Source of the DNA: Isochrysis galbana
Lineage: Eukaryota; Haptophyta; Isochrysidales; Isochrysidaceae
Reading direction: 5' to 3'
DNA: 64,000 nucleotides
NCBI GenBank assembly: GCA_018136815.1
Contig: CM030940.1
Span: 4,261,745-4,325,744 of the forward strand
Of the stretch, positions 21,405 to 33,572 are shown one piece after another (position 1 is the first letter of the stretch; the number at the start of each line of letters is the position of its first letter). A program made the translations under genes and the position numbers. Below the pieces are notes generated by a model, which did no database searches, was not told the DNA's origin, and saw nothing but the letters and a program-made list of their open reading frames with translations.

Positions 21405-22700
21405 GACGTCCTTGTGGCTTGTGGCAGGTATCGGGGGGCGCAGTCATTTATTTCTTCGAGGACCGCTCGCGGCGCGAGCTGTAAGGGCCGTTCTGCTTCT
21501 CGGCGAGAGGTCCCCCCCCCCCCCCCGGTGTTTTTCCTCGGTGAGTCGTGCTTGCATGCCGACGTGCTGATCGCAAAGTGCGACCAATCATTCGCCGCCG
21601 GGGCAAAAGGTTTCGCCAAAGAGACTGCGTCCGCGGAATGGGACCGTTGCACCACGCGCTCGGAGGGCGAGGACTTAGTGACTCTTGCCACTCGAGTGAC
21701 CGACGCCTTTGTTCGCAAGATGAACGATCCGACGGTGACGGCCGCTAACGTCTTCAAGTTTCCTGCCTTCACGCATGAGATCAACGAGCGATTCGACGCC
21801 TGCGTCAAAGCCGACGAAAGCGACCGCGCACGGGGAGCGGAGAACTCGTTCGAGTTCCTCAAAGCGTGGAAGCGAGGCATAGAGGCGGTCGCCGCAGGAG
21901 ACGCGCCGCATCACTCGCTCTCTTGCATCTCGATCGCGCGCATGGTGTTGGCTCCAGCGGAGCAGGCACGTGCTGAGGCTTCGCGGAGCAGCAAGCAGAT
22001 GGACGGTCCGCTCACAATCGCCCACATCGACGACGTCGTCCGGATGGTCAAGGATCGCCTGGGTTCGTCGAAGCCGGCTCCGGACAAAAGCGACAAACCC
22101 TCGGCCGCTACCTCAGGAAGCGGCCGCGGCTCCGATACTCGAAATAATCGCAATGGAGATCGGTCCCACCAGGGACGCACCGACCACACCAGGGAGCCGC
22201 CTCCCAAGTTGGAGGGTGGACTCCCACCTCTCGACGCACCGCCATCGCAAAAGAGCCGCCGCTGCGCGCCGCCTTCGGACAACCTCGGCCATCCCGAGGG
22301 TGCCAAATGGGATTTGGAATCTTGGCGTAACGCCAAGGTTGACTTCGACCCGATGTCACGCTATTGTGGGCACGCTGATTTGGCTGCTTCATTCGCTAGG
22401 GCCCGTCCGACCGACGCGTCCATGAAGGTGCCTCGCACGCAGCGCCCTACGTCTGAGGGCGGCGTATGGACCACAGCCACCGGCTGTGCCTACTGTGCTT
22501 TCCGCCCCGCTCCTCCCGATCACGATACGTCTCGCCCCGACCACCCCGACAATTGGCGATATGGGACGGGCGATGGAGCCCATTCGCCGTACTACTGTCA
22601 ACCGTTCATCCGCTTCCTTTGCGAGGGCGAGCCGGAGATCCCTGACGCCCACCGCGCCTACCTTCGTCGTCTCGTCGTCCTTGGCCGCAACCGCCGTTAG
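21291..22700 (+). CDS. Gag-like protein with zinc-binding C-terminus
   Basis: The open frame begins at 21291, but codons before about 21560 derive from a repeat and a LINE remnant, so the native N-terminus is probably missing. The element part has a helical region (FAKETASAEWDRC to NSFEFLKAWKRGIE, then a linker SSKPAPDKSDKPSAATSG) and a Pro/Arg-rich middle. A Cys/His cluster follows near residues 407-450 (GCAYCAFRP, then His residues, then SPYYCQPFIRFLC). It is gag-like by position ahead of the integrase module and by its zinc cluster; no CCHC knuckle is present. It ends at TAG 22698-22700, after which the same frame stays open into the methyltransferase, suggesting stop-codon readthrough. 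Confidence 0.55.
   Translation: MSDFSFNYYQPPRNNYRLSKRAKGGGWRQEEERKGVAQDVLVACGRYRGAQSFISSRTARGASCKGRSASRREVPPPPPVFFLGESCLHADVLIAKCDQSFAAGAKGFAKETASAEWDRCTTRSEGEDLVTLATRVTDAFVRKMNDPTVTAANVFKFPAFTHEINERFDACVKADESDRARGAENSFEFLKAWKRGIEAVAAGDAPHHSLSCISIARMVLAPAEQARAEASRSSKQMDGPLTIAHIDDVVRMVKDRLGSSKPAPDKSDKPSAATSGSGRGSDTRNNRNGDRSHQGRTDHTREPPPKLEGGLPPLDAPPSQKSRRCAPPSDNLGHPEGAKWDLESWRNAKVDFDPMSRYCGHADLAASFARARPTDASMKVPRTQRPTSEGGVWTTATGCAYCAFRPAPPDHDTSRPDHPDNWRYGTGDGAHSPYYCQPFIRFLCEGEPEIPDAHRAYLRRLVVLGRNRR
21405..21555 (+). repeat. Fragment of the retroposon copy-2 module
   Basis: Reverse complement of about 11500-11640 (ATTTATTTCTTCGAGGACCG, CCCCCGGTG). It abuts the gag ORF, so the first about 90 codons of that ORF are repeat-derived and the 5' end of the gag element is probably lost. 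Confidence 0.7.
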
Positions 22701-24602
22701 GGAATAGGCGAGGCCGCCGCCATATGCTTCGTTGACTTCTCGATTCCTCGGCGGCCTGGACCGCCACCCCTCTCGCTTCTCGATACTTCTGTCACTTCCT
22801 CTCGCGTTTCATTTCGTACCTCTAACGTTTCGCCTCTCCGATCTACGAGCTCGCCGTCCCTCGGACGGCTGAGCAAAGCCTTCTTGTTGTCTTTCCAACC
22901 TGGGGATGCTACCCTAGGTTGCGATGCCGTCGTTCCCGAAGTTCGCGTTTTCGTTTCAGTCGTTCAATCGATCCGGAGTCACCCCCATCTGCTCATATGT
23001 GGTGGGGACGATTCGACTCCGGGAGTCCCGTTCTCTCTCGCCGTTCGTTCGCTACCTCCTTCGTCGCTCTCGTCGTCCTCGAATCATTCGTTCAATGCTC
23101 TCGATTACGAGCGCTCAACGCTAATTCTTGCCTTGAGCCCCGTCGCTGCCGATCCGTCTGCTGTCGCTAGTCAAATCTTGGATGGACTGGCCGATTTGTT
23201 CCCTCGAAACTCGCCGTTAAGCTGCCTTGGCCGTGCCAGCGAGGTTAGCCCCTCCGGATGGACGGTGGCCTACACTCTCGCTGTTCGCCGTTGGCTCGCG
23301 CCGCCTACGATGGTTGCGCCAACCCGATTGGGGTGGCGGCCGCTACCGACTAGCCTGTCTGCTGAATCCTCGCTCGTTGACGAAGAGGTATTCGCCACTA
23401 TGCCCTCCGTCGTGCAACGCGCATTTCGTCGATTGCTTCGTGCTCAACCCTCTCTATTCGCGTTCGATTCTCTTCTGGCTGCCGCGTCCCGTTCTTTTCG
23501 GATGGCTCGCACATTAGCCGCTTCGTCTCCGTCGATCCCGGTCACTCGCAATCCCGTATACGTTTCTGCTGTCGTTCCGCCTAGCCAAGTTTCAGCGCGC
23601 TTGACTCTGGTTCAAGCCGCTGAAGACTTGCTCGTTCATCTCACGCGCACTCGTCCTTCCTTGAAAGAGGGAGAGACCCTCTCGTACGTCCTCGATCTCG
23701 CTTTCCAACGTGCCGCTGCCCACGGTGCCGCGCACGTTGTGCCGAAAGATATCGCCGAGGCGGCACAGCTCGTTCTTCGGCCTGGTCAACCGCCTGAGTC
23801 TCCGGCTCAGGTACTTCCCATCCACTTCGACGAAATCTGTACCACGCTCGGTGACATTAGGCGTTACGTCGAGACCGTGCAGACCGACGGCATCTCGTGT
23901 CCTCGCGTCTTGGTTATCGGCGAGACGAGTGGAGTGGTCTCGTCGATGTTTCTTCTCGCTGGCGCTGATGTAGCGACGTGCGACCTGTTTCCGTCCGAAG
24001 TCGATTACGTTCCCCACTTCGACGGGGACGCGGATCTCGTCCAAGACCTCGGATGGGACCTGATTATCGCGCACCCGCCGTGCACCTATCTCTCGAACGC
24101 TGGCTTGAGGTGGATCCATTCCAACCCGCAGCGTATGTCTGATACGATTTCGGCCGTCGCGCAATTTCGCCGTCGCTTGAACGCCAGGGCTCCGTTGGCG
24201 GTGGAAAACCCGAAGATGCACCACTACGCCAAATCTCTACTCGGAGGTCTCGAAGCCACGCAATACGTCCATCCATGGCAACATGGAACAGGACACACTA
24301 AAGCTACGGGGCTCTACCTTTCGGCTAGCCTTCCCCTCGTCTCCTCACAACCCCGATCTCGATCATCGTCGCTTGCGCTGGCTCAGTCGCGAATCTTCGC
24401 GATGCCTGTTGCGATCAGGACTACTCTACCGACGAGTGCCGACGAGAGACGGCGAGAAGCTCTGCCTCTACGTGCCGAAGACGATGCGCCGCGCCTACCT
24501 CGAAGCCTTTCACGACCACCTGTGCCACCTCGGCGACAACCGAATGGCGCGCCTTCTACGAGACCGATATTTTTGGCCTGGGATGAACGCAGACGTCTGT
24601 GA
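22701..24602 (+). CDS. Phage-type cytosine methyltransferase-like protein, pol segment
   Basis: Open from the gag TAG to 24600; the first ATG is at 22884 (572 aa from there). Residues 1-330 from that ATG are unrecognised. From about 340 come an S-adenosylmethionine-type motif VLVIGETSGVVSSMF, then LAGADVATCDLFPSE, the catalytic-loop motif GWDLIIAHPPCTYLSNAGLR (about 395), AVENPKMHHYAK (about 441), and HGTGHTKATGLYLSASLPL (about 466-485). This order (SGxV..., AHPPCTxL, ENP, T-K-A-T-x-LWL-like) is that of the DNA cytosine methyltransferase-like family common in phages, and PPC/ENP are the C5-MTase motif IV and VI signatures. It ends about 65 nt before the recognisable integrase, in a different frame. 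Its role in the element is inference: marking element DNA or evading host defence. Confidence 0.7.
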   Translation, partial: GIGEAAAICFVDFSIPRRPGPPPLSLLDTSVTSSRVSFRTSNVSPLRSTSSPSLGRLSKAFLLSFQPGDATLGCDAVVPEVRVFVSVVQSIRSHPHLLICGGDDSTPGVPFSLAVRSLPPSSLSSSSNHSFNALDYERSTLILALSPVAADPSAVASQILDGLADLFPRNSPLSCLGRASEVSPSGWTVAYTLAVRRWLAPPTMVAPTRLGWRPLPTSLSAESSLVDEEVFATMPSVVQRAFRRLLRAQPSLFAFDSLLAAASRSFRMARTLAASSPSIPVTRNPVYVSAVVPPSQVSARLTLVQAAEDLLVHLTRTRPSLKEGETLSYVLDLAFQRAAAHGAAHVVPKDIAEAAQLVLRPGQPPESPAQVLPIHFDEICTTLGDIRRYVETVQTDGISCPRVLVIGETSGVVSSMFLLAGADVATCDLFPSEVDYVPHFDGDADLVQDLGWDLIIAHPPCTYLSNAGLRWIHSNPQRMSDTISAVAQFRRRLNARAPLAVENPKMHHYAKSLLGGLEATQYVHPWQHGTGHTKATGLYLSASLPLVSSQPRSRSSSLALAQSRIFAMPVAIRTTLPTSADERRREALPLRAEDDAPRLPRSLSRPPVPPRRQPNGAPSTRPIFLAWDERRRL

Positions 24603-26205
24603 GCACATTCGCCAATGTCACGAGTGCACCTTAGCTAAGCCTCCCTTCCGCCACCTCGCAGACCCAAAGGGACCGCAGGTCGGCGCCTATCCGTTCGACA
24701 TCGTCTTCTGCGACGTCGTCTCGATGGCTCCCACGCACGACTTCATCAAGGGCTCTCGAGGCTTCGACAAGCTCCTCGTTTTCGTGGACTCGCTCACTCG
24801 TTGGATCGAGGCGGCCCCTCACAACGGCGACCCCTCGAGTGCCGACGCACTTCACGCCTTCATGTCGTACGTCGTTTCTCGGCACGGAGTACCAAGGCAA
24901 CTTCGCTCGGACTCTGGCAGCAACCTTGCTAGCCAACTCACCTCGATCATCCTTGAGCGCACTGGCACCGACCTACGGCCGAGCACACCTCATCATCACG
25001 AGAGCGTGGGCCTGGTCGAACGAGCTCAGCAAACATTGATCAACATGGCTCGCGCTACTGATGAAGGCGGCGGTCATTGGGTCGATCATCTCCCGTTCTT
25101 TCTAATGAGCATGCGCGCTTCAGCTAATCGCATTACCTGCATGTCGCCTGCTGCCTTGCTCTATGGCCGTGAGCTTCGCCTGCCTGCACAGCTTTCTGAT
25201 CCACCTGACACTGGCCCACCTCCCGAGTTACCTCAGGAAATTCGCTCGTACGCTTGGAAAATGCATTGTCGTTTAAAGGCGGCGTGGGCCGCGGCTTATG
25301 ATGCAACTTTAGAATCTCAAGCCGACGCACTCGCCGACACACTACGCACTCACTCTCCCCCTATCCAATTTGCCCCAGGTGATAGGGTGGTTCGCAAGAT
25401 TCCAGGACACCGCAACAAGCTCCTCTACCACTACAGCGGACCATACCGCATCGCTGAGGCGCTTGGCGCTGGCCGCTACCGACTACGCGACCAAGAAAAT
25501 CGCCTCCTCTCCGAGGAGGTGCATGTGACTAACCTCCGTCCCTACTATACCCTCACAGATGAAGATCCCGTCCAAACAAATGAGTATCTGGTTGATGCAC
25601 TTCTTGACCGCAAGGGTCGAGGCGATTCCAGACAGTACCTCGTCAAATGGCGTGGCTACGCGAAAGCTGCGGCCACATGGGAGCCGCTAGCCGAACTGCT
25701 TCGCCGCTGCGAGTCGCTCGTCACCGCCTATGATGATGCTCACCCCTTCCCTCCTCTTCGTAAGCCTCAGATGAGAAAGCGGGCTGCAGAATCACAATCT
25801 CAGACCGTCTCAACTCCACCGACGTCGCACGCAATCGAAGCTCCCGTGGGATCCGAGACCACTGGGTCGGATCATCAGGCCCCGCGCCGCTCGCCTCGTC
25901 TCGCACCGTCCTCGCACAGTGGCCCCATTGCTCATGTCTCCCATTTGCCCGTCTCAGCCCGCCCGTCTGTTGCCAACCCTGCAGGTCCAATGATGCGGCC
26001 GCAGCACGCGGTCTTCGTCCTCGGGCAGTGGTGGTACTCGTCGGGATCGTCGCGCGGTTCCCCGTGGTTTGGCTCCCACGCATTTGCGCACGATGCCCTT
26101 GCCTCGCCTACCATCGTTCGCTGTCGCTCCGAGGCTCTCGCTCGCCTGTCGCCATCGGATCGCACCCTCGTCTCTCTCCTCGATACACCCTCTGCGTTCT
26201 TCTGA
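24283..26205 (+). CDS. Ty3-type integrase with C-terminal chromodomain (640 aa)
   Basis: Linker SGLLYRRVPTRDGEKL; HHCC zinc domain FHDHLCHLGDNRMARLL to QCHECTLAK (about 75-118); DDE core with D in DIVFCDVVSM (about 141), D in LRSDSGSN (about 209) and E in GLVERAQQTL (about 245); GPY/F module YSGPYRIAEALGAGRYRL (about 385); chromodomain EYLVDALLDRKGRGDS, QYLVKWRGY, TWEPLAELL (about 430-475). All catalytic residues are present. A Ser/Pro-rich tail of about 150 residues follows. Chromodomains on such integrases direct insertion to marked chromatin. The frame is +1 relative to the methyltransferase ORF, overlapping 320 nt, so expression probably needs frameshifting; a sequence error or decay is the alternative. 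Confidence 0.85.
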   Translation: MEQDTLKLRGSTFRLAFPSSPHNPDLDHRRLRWLSRESSRCLLRSGLLYRRVPTRDGEKLCLYVPKTMRRAYLEAFHDHLCHLGDNRMARLLRDRYFWPGMNADVCEHIRQCHECTLAKPPFRHLADPKGPQVGAYPFDIVFCDVVSMAPTHDFIKGSRGFDKLLVFVDSLTRWIEAAPHNGDPSSADALHAFMSYVVSRHGVPRQLRSDSGSNLASQLTSIILERTGTDLRPSTPHHHESVGLVERAQQTLINMARATDEGGGHWVDHLPFFLMSMRASANRITCMSPAALLYGRELRLPAQLSDPPDTGPPPELPQEIRSYAWKMHCRLKAAWAAAYDATLESQADALADTLRTHSPPIQFAPGDRVVRKIPGHRNKLLYHYSGPYRIAEALGAGRYRLRDQENRLLSEEVHVTNLRPYYTLTDEDPVQTNEYLVDALLDRKGRGDSRQYLVKWRGYAKAAATWEPLAELLRRCESLVTAYDDAHPFPPLRKPQMRKRAAESQSQTVSTPPTSHAIEAPVGSETTGSDHQAPRRSPRLAPSSHSGPIAHVSHLPVSARPSVANPAGPMMRPQHAVFVLGQWWYSSGSSRGSPWFGSHAFAHDALASPTIVRCRSEALARLSPSDRTLVSLLDTPSAFF

Positions 26206-26598
26206 CGGTCGCGACTGTCACGCCCCTCCGATATCTCTTAACGCCGTCGTTTACGTTTGATCGCGGTACGGGAACGTACGGGAATTCTTTTCCAGTTCCC
26301 CCCACGGTCGCCGAATTTTCCCCCCGCGGCCGCCGAATAGTTCCCCCCGCGGGAAGAGAGGTATGGCTCGCCCCCCCTTTCGACCACGGAGGATGGATCT
26401 CCCTCCCCTTTCGCTGCGCTCTGTCAGGAGACCCCCGTACCTCGTCGTTTAGCTCGCGAGTGACGTGCCGAGCCCGTCGTACTATCTCGCCGTCTTTCGC
26501 CGTTGGCTGTTCGACTACTCATATATCGAAGAACAGGAGACGCCGCGTTGTGACTTGGGTGCCGCCACACCGCCCAAACATCCAGGTAAAACTCTCGT

Positions 26599-26614
26599 AA
26601 AAGAGAGAAGGGGA
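26599..26614 (+). other. Candidate polypurine tract
   Basis: Sixteen purines, 394 nt after the integrase stop, directly followed by TG, the usual LTR start. Confidence 0.4.
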
Positions 26615-26719
26615 TGGGTTGCAGCGTTGAGTCCTGCGGTCTGCCGCGCCGGCCGCCGATTCTACACTTATCGTCCGGACGGGTGTGGTACTTCCTGTCT
26701 CTTCGATCGTCGCGCACTA

Positions 26720-26950
26720 TTCTTATAGTTCGTCGTTCGTCGTTCGTCGTTCGTTCTTCGATTCTCGATTCTCGATTCTCGTCGTTCCGCGTTCTTCGTT
26801 TCTCGTTCTTCGATTCATCGTCGATTCTCGATTCTCGTCGTTCCGCGTTCTTCGTTTCTCGTTCTTCGATTCTCGATTCTCGTCGTTCCGCGTTCTTCGT
26901 TTCTCGCTCTCGATTCTCGATTCTTGTCGTTCCGCGTTCTCATCGGTCCT
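26720..26950. repeat. Tandem minisatellite, about 45-55 bp unit, about 4 copies
   Basis: Each unit contains CGATTCTCGATTCTCGTCGT followed by TCCGCGTTCTTCGTTTCTCG. Copies start near 26760, 26822, 26869 and 26912. Confidence 0.8.
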
Positions 26951-28334
26951 CGATTGTTCGTTGTTCGTAATTCGTAACTTCTCGGTGCGTCGCTCATCAC
27001 GTCTTCCGTCTTGGTTCGGCGTTGGGTGCACGGCTCTCCCTCCATTCGGATTTATTGTTTCATTCGCTCTTCAGATTTATTGTTTCATTCGCTCTTCGGA
27101 TTTATTCGCTCTTCGCTCTTGGCTCATTCGGTCTCGTTCAGGATTGCTCTTCTGCCTTTCTCGTGGCTTGCTTGGAGCTCTCCGATGTCCGTTAGGTTCT
27201 CTTCTTTCCTCGCGGGACGCTCGATCCTAGCAGGGGGGTGTCGCATTCGCGAATCGACACTCGTTAGGCTTCGCTCTTCTCTTCGTCGTTCGGTATTTAT
27301 CGTTATAATTCTCTCGTTCTCGTTCTCGGTCAAAAGCTTCGCTTGGATGCATGGGATCGTGGGTTGTGGAGCGCCCTCTCTCTTTCTCTCGAAAGAGAAG
27401 GGAAGTTTCCCTACCTTTCTTCCTCCCAGGCGCCTCGCAAATAGGTTTAATTTGCTATCTCTACAGCGGTTCTTTATCTGCTTCTTGGGGCAATCAGGTT
27501 TAATTTACGACCTCTTCGTATCTCCCCCTTAGGCACATCGCACTCCTTTCGTCTTATTTGGTAGGTCTCTTGGAATCTTGTGCGGCAGGATTGCCCCTCG
27601 TTTCCGTTATGGTGCGATTCCCCTTCCAGACGGGATCGCCGACAGATCGCCTTCTGATCGTCGTCCGTCGTTGTCTGGCCGGAGTGTTTGGGTTTGATTT
27701 CAGTCGAGTTATGTGAGAAAGTCGTGGGGCGAGAGTCGGGGTGTTTTCCTGGGTGTCTCTGTCCGTCGTCCTGTCGTCAGTCGTCATCCGTCGTCGCTCT
27801 CGCTCTCGTCGCTCTCGCTCTCGTAACACTCAGACCCTACAGCCTCGCCTCTCCTCGCCAGCCCCTGCCATCACAGCCCTCCTCACACTCGCCCTCGCCT
27901 CTCGCTACTCGCTCGATGTCGCTCTCGCCGCCGTCCTCGCCCTCGCTCAAGCCCGCCTGCCCGCCTTCCTCTGCTGACGGGCTTCAGCCCGTCAGCACCT
28001 CCGAAGTGGTCTCCCTCTCCGCGCCTGCCGCCGGCTTCGCCCCTTCCTCATTGCCCTCAGGCCCATGGGCCATCCCAATTCGTCAGTTTGATTATATATA
28101 CCGCCATGCTGGGGCGTTAGAGGAGAAAAAACCAGTAGGTTAAACCTTCTGCGTCTGATCTTCCCGCCCCCGTGCGAGGTCAAAGTAAACCGGCTTCATC
28201 GCGGTTTGATCGCGAGGACTGAGGTCAAACCCCGATGACCGATGACTAACCCCGATCAAACCCTGCAAACCCCCCCGAGGGTTAGGCATTTATTGACCGT
28301 GGTGCGATGCCCAATGAACAACCTCTGGGGGGTG

Positions 28335-28565
28335 GGCACCGACCACCACGAAAATCTTCGCCAAGAAGTGGTGCGATTCGCCCCCCCCCCCCCCAGCGCC
28401 CAGCGCTCACGCTCTACCCCGTAAAGAGTTGGCGGCCGCGCCCGCGCGCGCGGGGGGGGGAGGGGGATCGGTTGCTTCCCTCTTGATCTCCGCTGCAGCC
28501 TGGCAGTGGATTCCCGCCCCGATGCAGCGCCGTGTCGGGCGGCCGACCGTCCGCCCCGCCCGCCC
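28335..28565 (-). repeat. Dispersed repeat family D, partner of 17560-17760
   Basis: AAAATCTTCGCCAAGAAGTG, GATGCAGCGCCGTGTCGGGC and related blocks are the reverse complement of the 17.6-kb copy. Confidence 0.7.
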
Positions 28566-29292
28566 CCCTTCCCCCACTGGGCGGGAAAGCCTCTGGCGCC
28601 CCCCCCCCTCCCCAGAGCTCCTCCTCCTTCACAGGCGCGGCTAACCCCCCCCCCCCCCTCCCCCCCCTCTCCCCTCCCCCCTCCCCCCCACTCGCTTCGC
28701 GGCTCGAAATCTGGCGCGTACTCTCCTGGAAGAAAGGGCGGGAAAGAGTTCAGTGGCTCGAATCCATCCCCTCTCGAGCTTCTCCCCCACGCCCCCGGGC
28801 GGCCGACGGCCAATACTTTCTCCTCTTCTCGTCTCTCATCCCGAATCGGTGGCGGCCCTCTCGACTCCTCTTCTCAGCCGCGGGGGGGTGGAAGGATTCT
28901 CGCGATCTCAGCGAGGCTCGCCCCCCTTGGGTGGGACCAGAGTGGCCGATTTGTGCCGTGCAATCCTATCTCGTTGCAGCTCCTCGAAGAGAGCAGTGGC
29001 CAGAAGAGAGTGTGCGAGTCCTCGCGAAGCGAAGAGACGCCGTTCGAGAGGGTGGAAGCCAAGGGGCGGTGACCTCTGTCTCGACCGCCTTTCTCGTGTG
29101 AGAGCCGAGGAGATCGGCCATCGAGGATTATCGCGTGGGCGGGGGGGCGTCCGCGCGGCGGCGGCCCTTCCCCCCCCCGCCCCCCTTCCCTGCACCCCCT
29201 TCCCCCTTCCCCCCCCCCGCCCCCTTCCCTGCACCCCCCTTCCCCCTTCCCCCCCCCCCCCCACCAAGGCCCACCGCGGCGCGCTTCTTTCG

Positions 29293-29326
<34 letters not shown>

Positions 29327-29745
29327 CCTCTCTCCCTCTCCCTCTCTCCCTCTCCCCCCCCCCCCCCTCTCTCTCCCTCTCTCTCTCTCTCCCTTTCTCT
29401 CTGTCTCTCCCCCCCCCCCCCCCTTTTCCTCCCGGTCTCGCCCCCTCTCCGCCCCCCCCCTCCCCCACCCCCTTCTCTTCTCTCTCTTCTTCTTCTAACA
29501 TCAGCCTTCTTGCGGCCCCCCTCCAACCCCCCACGGGTCCCCCCCACCCCACCCCACCCCCCTCCCCGTCTCCATCCCCCGAAGCCCGCCCCCCAACCCC
29601 CTCGCCCTAGTCCTCGCCCCCCCTCCCCCCCCCGCTCCCCCCTTTCCTCCCCCCCCCACCGTCCCACACTCCCTCCCGAACCTCCCTCTCCCCAACCCCA
29701 CCCCCCTTCCCTCCCCCCCCCGCCTCCCCCCCTTTCTCCAAACGC
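28566..29745. other. Poly-pyrimidine region upstream of the CDK gene
   Basis: Poly-C and (CT)n dominate 28640-28690 and 29170-29740. The 28760-29100 stretch is unique but without convincing codons. Long Pro/Ser or Arg/Gly ORFs are artefacts. Confidence 0.5.
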
Positions 29746-31721
<1,976 letters not shown>

Positions 31722-33564
31722 GGCAGCCAGCACGGGTTCCGCCCGGCTCAGTCGCCATCGCACATTTCTGATTTCCATGCTTTGGGTGCGCCTGGCGACA
31801 CATGTCGGCGATGCGGTGCTGAGGCGGTGCAGTCCATCTGAGAATGAAATATGGTGTCCGCTTTGGTCATGCGCAGCAACGATGACGTGCGGCACCAGCT
31901 GCCGCACGTACAGTGTGCCCTCGAATCTTCGTCGTCGCGATCCTTGAACGAGCAAGATGGGTGCACCCCCCGCCACAGCTTGCCTGCCCCGACGACAGTG
32001 TGGAATAGCATGGGCGCATCAATGTCGCTGCTCGTCGATGACGCCACGCCGCCAAGCCAGCGTTGTGCGATGCCCGCGGTGAGCCATCTTGGCTTGACCG
32101 CCCATGCCTCGGCCGCGCCAATCGCTAGCCGTGGACGCTGGAAGAGGCTCCAAAAGACTTGCCGCAGGAGCCGCGCCAATGGCTCGCCATCGAATCATTG
32201 CCACTTGTAAACCCCACCCCTCACCTTCTAGGGCAACTTGCTACTGCGGGCCATCTTGAAGGTGGCCTCACGCTAGCTCTGCACTCCATTCCCATGCCAT
32301 CCTCTCATGCTTTTCATGGGAGGACGTTGAGTCAGCCTTGTCATAAGGCAAGCACAGATGCCGTCGACTGCGATGGAGTTCATAGAAGCATGCAGCTCGC
32401 CTGTCCTTCCCACGTGCCTTGCCGAGGAGGCAAGCGCCAGTTGAGACGAGGTGAAACCTGTGCGACCGGGCTTTTGCTGCCGAAACATACAATGCTTTCG
32501 GCCTGCGACAGCTCCTAATGAAAGAGTGTTTGTGTCTCAGGACATCGGCGATGCCAACGATGTCTGAGCTTGTATCCCAGTGCAATCCCGGCAACGCTTT
32601 CGCCTGAGTCTACGCCTGAGTCTAAACCCTCGCGACTGCTCCGCGCCGTGCACGCGAGATGAGATACTTTGCGGGATGACGTGTGTTAATCAGCGTGGGA
32701 TGGTGTCCGATGGTCGTAGGGTAGAGTAGTGTTGTCTGATGCGTGTTATTGGATTGCTGTATTGATTGTAGTTGTACATGCATTGGGTCCTCGCAGATCA
32801 TGTGCCATGTGCACCACGCCGGCATCGGACGATGTGTGTGTGCGAGCTGCGCTCCATATACGCCCACATGGCACATGTTGTAGAAGTGTAATTAATATAT
32901 ACTATATACTAGTACTACTAGCTACTAGTAGTACCATATCGATATAATAACAATCGAGCGTCAGTACCGCTACTGCCACTAGCCTTGTACTAACACGACA
33001 ACCCGGCGCCCATCATGGTCTCACTGCAACAAAGGGCACAATTTATACCATTCTAAGCACCAATTTCGAACCTATCGAGAGCACCTGGGCCGGACCCCGG
33101 ACACCGACCGATGAAAAGAAAAAGACTTTGGAAAGAAGGGGGAAGGGGGCAAGATAAAAAAACATCTGAAGATTCAGGCTACTACCGCTAGCTACAAAGG
33201 ACCACGTACTCACGGTACTGACTCACGCCATCATCGCCTAAAACAAACATTCTTGAAGGTGTCCGCTATGCTACTAGCTAGTGCCTCGCATTCGCACGCG
33301 ATCGCGTCGCCATCGCCTATGCCCCGTACCACTACTCTCCTTTCCGCTTTCCGCTCCCCCCCTCGTTCCTTTTTCCTCGGTTTTGGGGGGTCGGCCCATG
33401 TACACTACTTTGGGCCTCGCGTTGGGGAGCGTTGTCGTCATTGCCGACGTCGGCGAACGAGCCGTGCCTAATCAGCCAAGAAAAGTGCTTGCACGTGAGC
33501 GCAGCAAAGAGCTGTGTGCGTCAAAAAGTGACGACTTCTGATCCCACAGCAGTCTCACGCTTAG
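31722..33564. other. Intergenic, no gene recognised
   Basis: 31722-32650 has mid-length ORFs on both strands with no family resemblance. 32945-33060 shares the ACTAGCC-GTACTAACACGACA-CCC block with 11320-11350. 33160-33200 carries the A-run/CTGAAGATTC-GGCTAC signature. Confidence 0.4.
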
Positions 33565-33572
33565 CTCTGGTT

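Larger units (their letters stand above)
21560..26614 (+). mobile_element. Gag / methyltransferase / integrase-chromodomain element lacking reverse transcriptase
   Basis: Three reading segments in order: a gag-like protein, a phage-type cytosine-methyltransferase-like protein, and a Ty3-type integrase with chromodomain. A polypurine tract lies at 26599-26614. Gag and methyltransferase share a frame separated by a single TAG (22698-22700). The integrase frame overlaps at 24283-24602 in the +1 frame. I see no aspartic protease, RT (no YADD/FADD) or RNase H between gag and integrase. The 5' end is cut by a repeat fragment at about 21555, and no LTR pair could be found. Confidence 0.75.
26206..28330. 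other. 3' region of the integrase element and intergenic sequence
   Basis: The polypurine tract AAAAGAGAGAAGGGGA (26599-26614), followed by TGGG, could prime plus-strand synthesis and mark the start of a 3' LTR. 26720-26950 is a tandem array. 27040-27120 repeats GGATTTATTGTTTCATTCGC. No second LTR copy is found in the window, so the LTR end is unknown. 27750-28140 shows no gene. Confidence 0.4.

Noticed and set aside
22884-24602. Reverse transcriptase or RNase H hidden in the second ORF of the integrase element
   Set aside because: I searched for YxDD/FxDD boxes, the LPQG-like motif and RNase H acidic spacing and found none; the motifs present are those of a methyltransferase.
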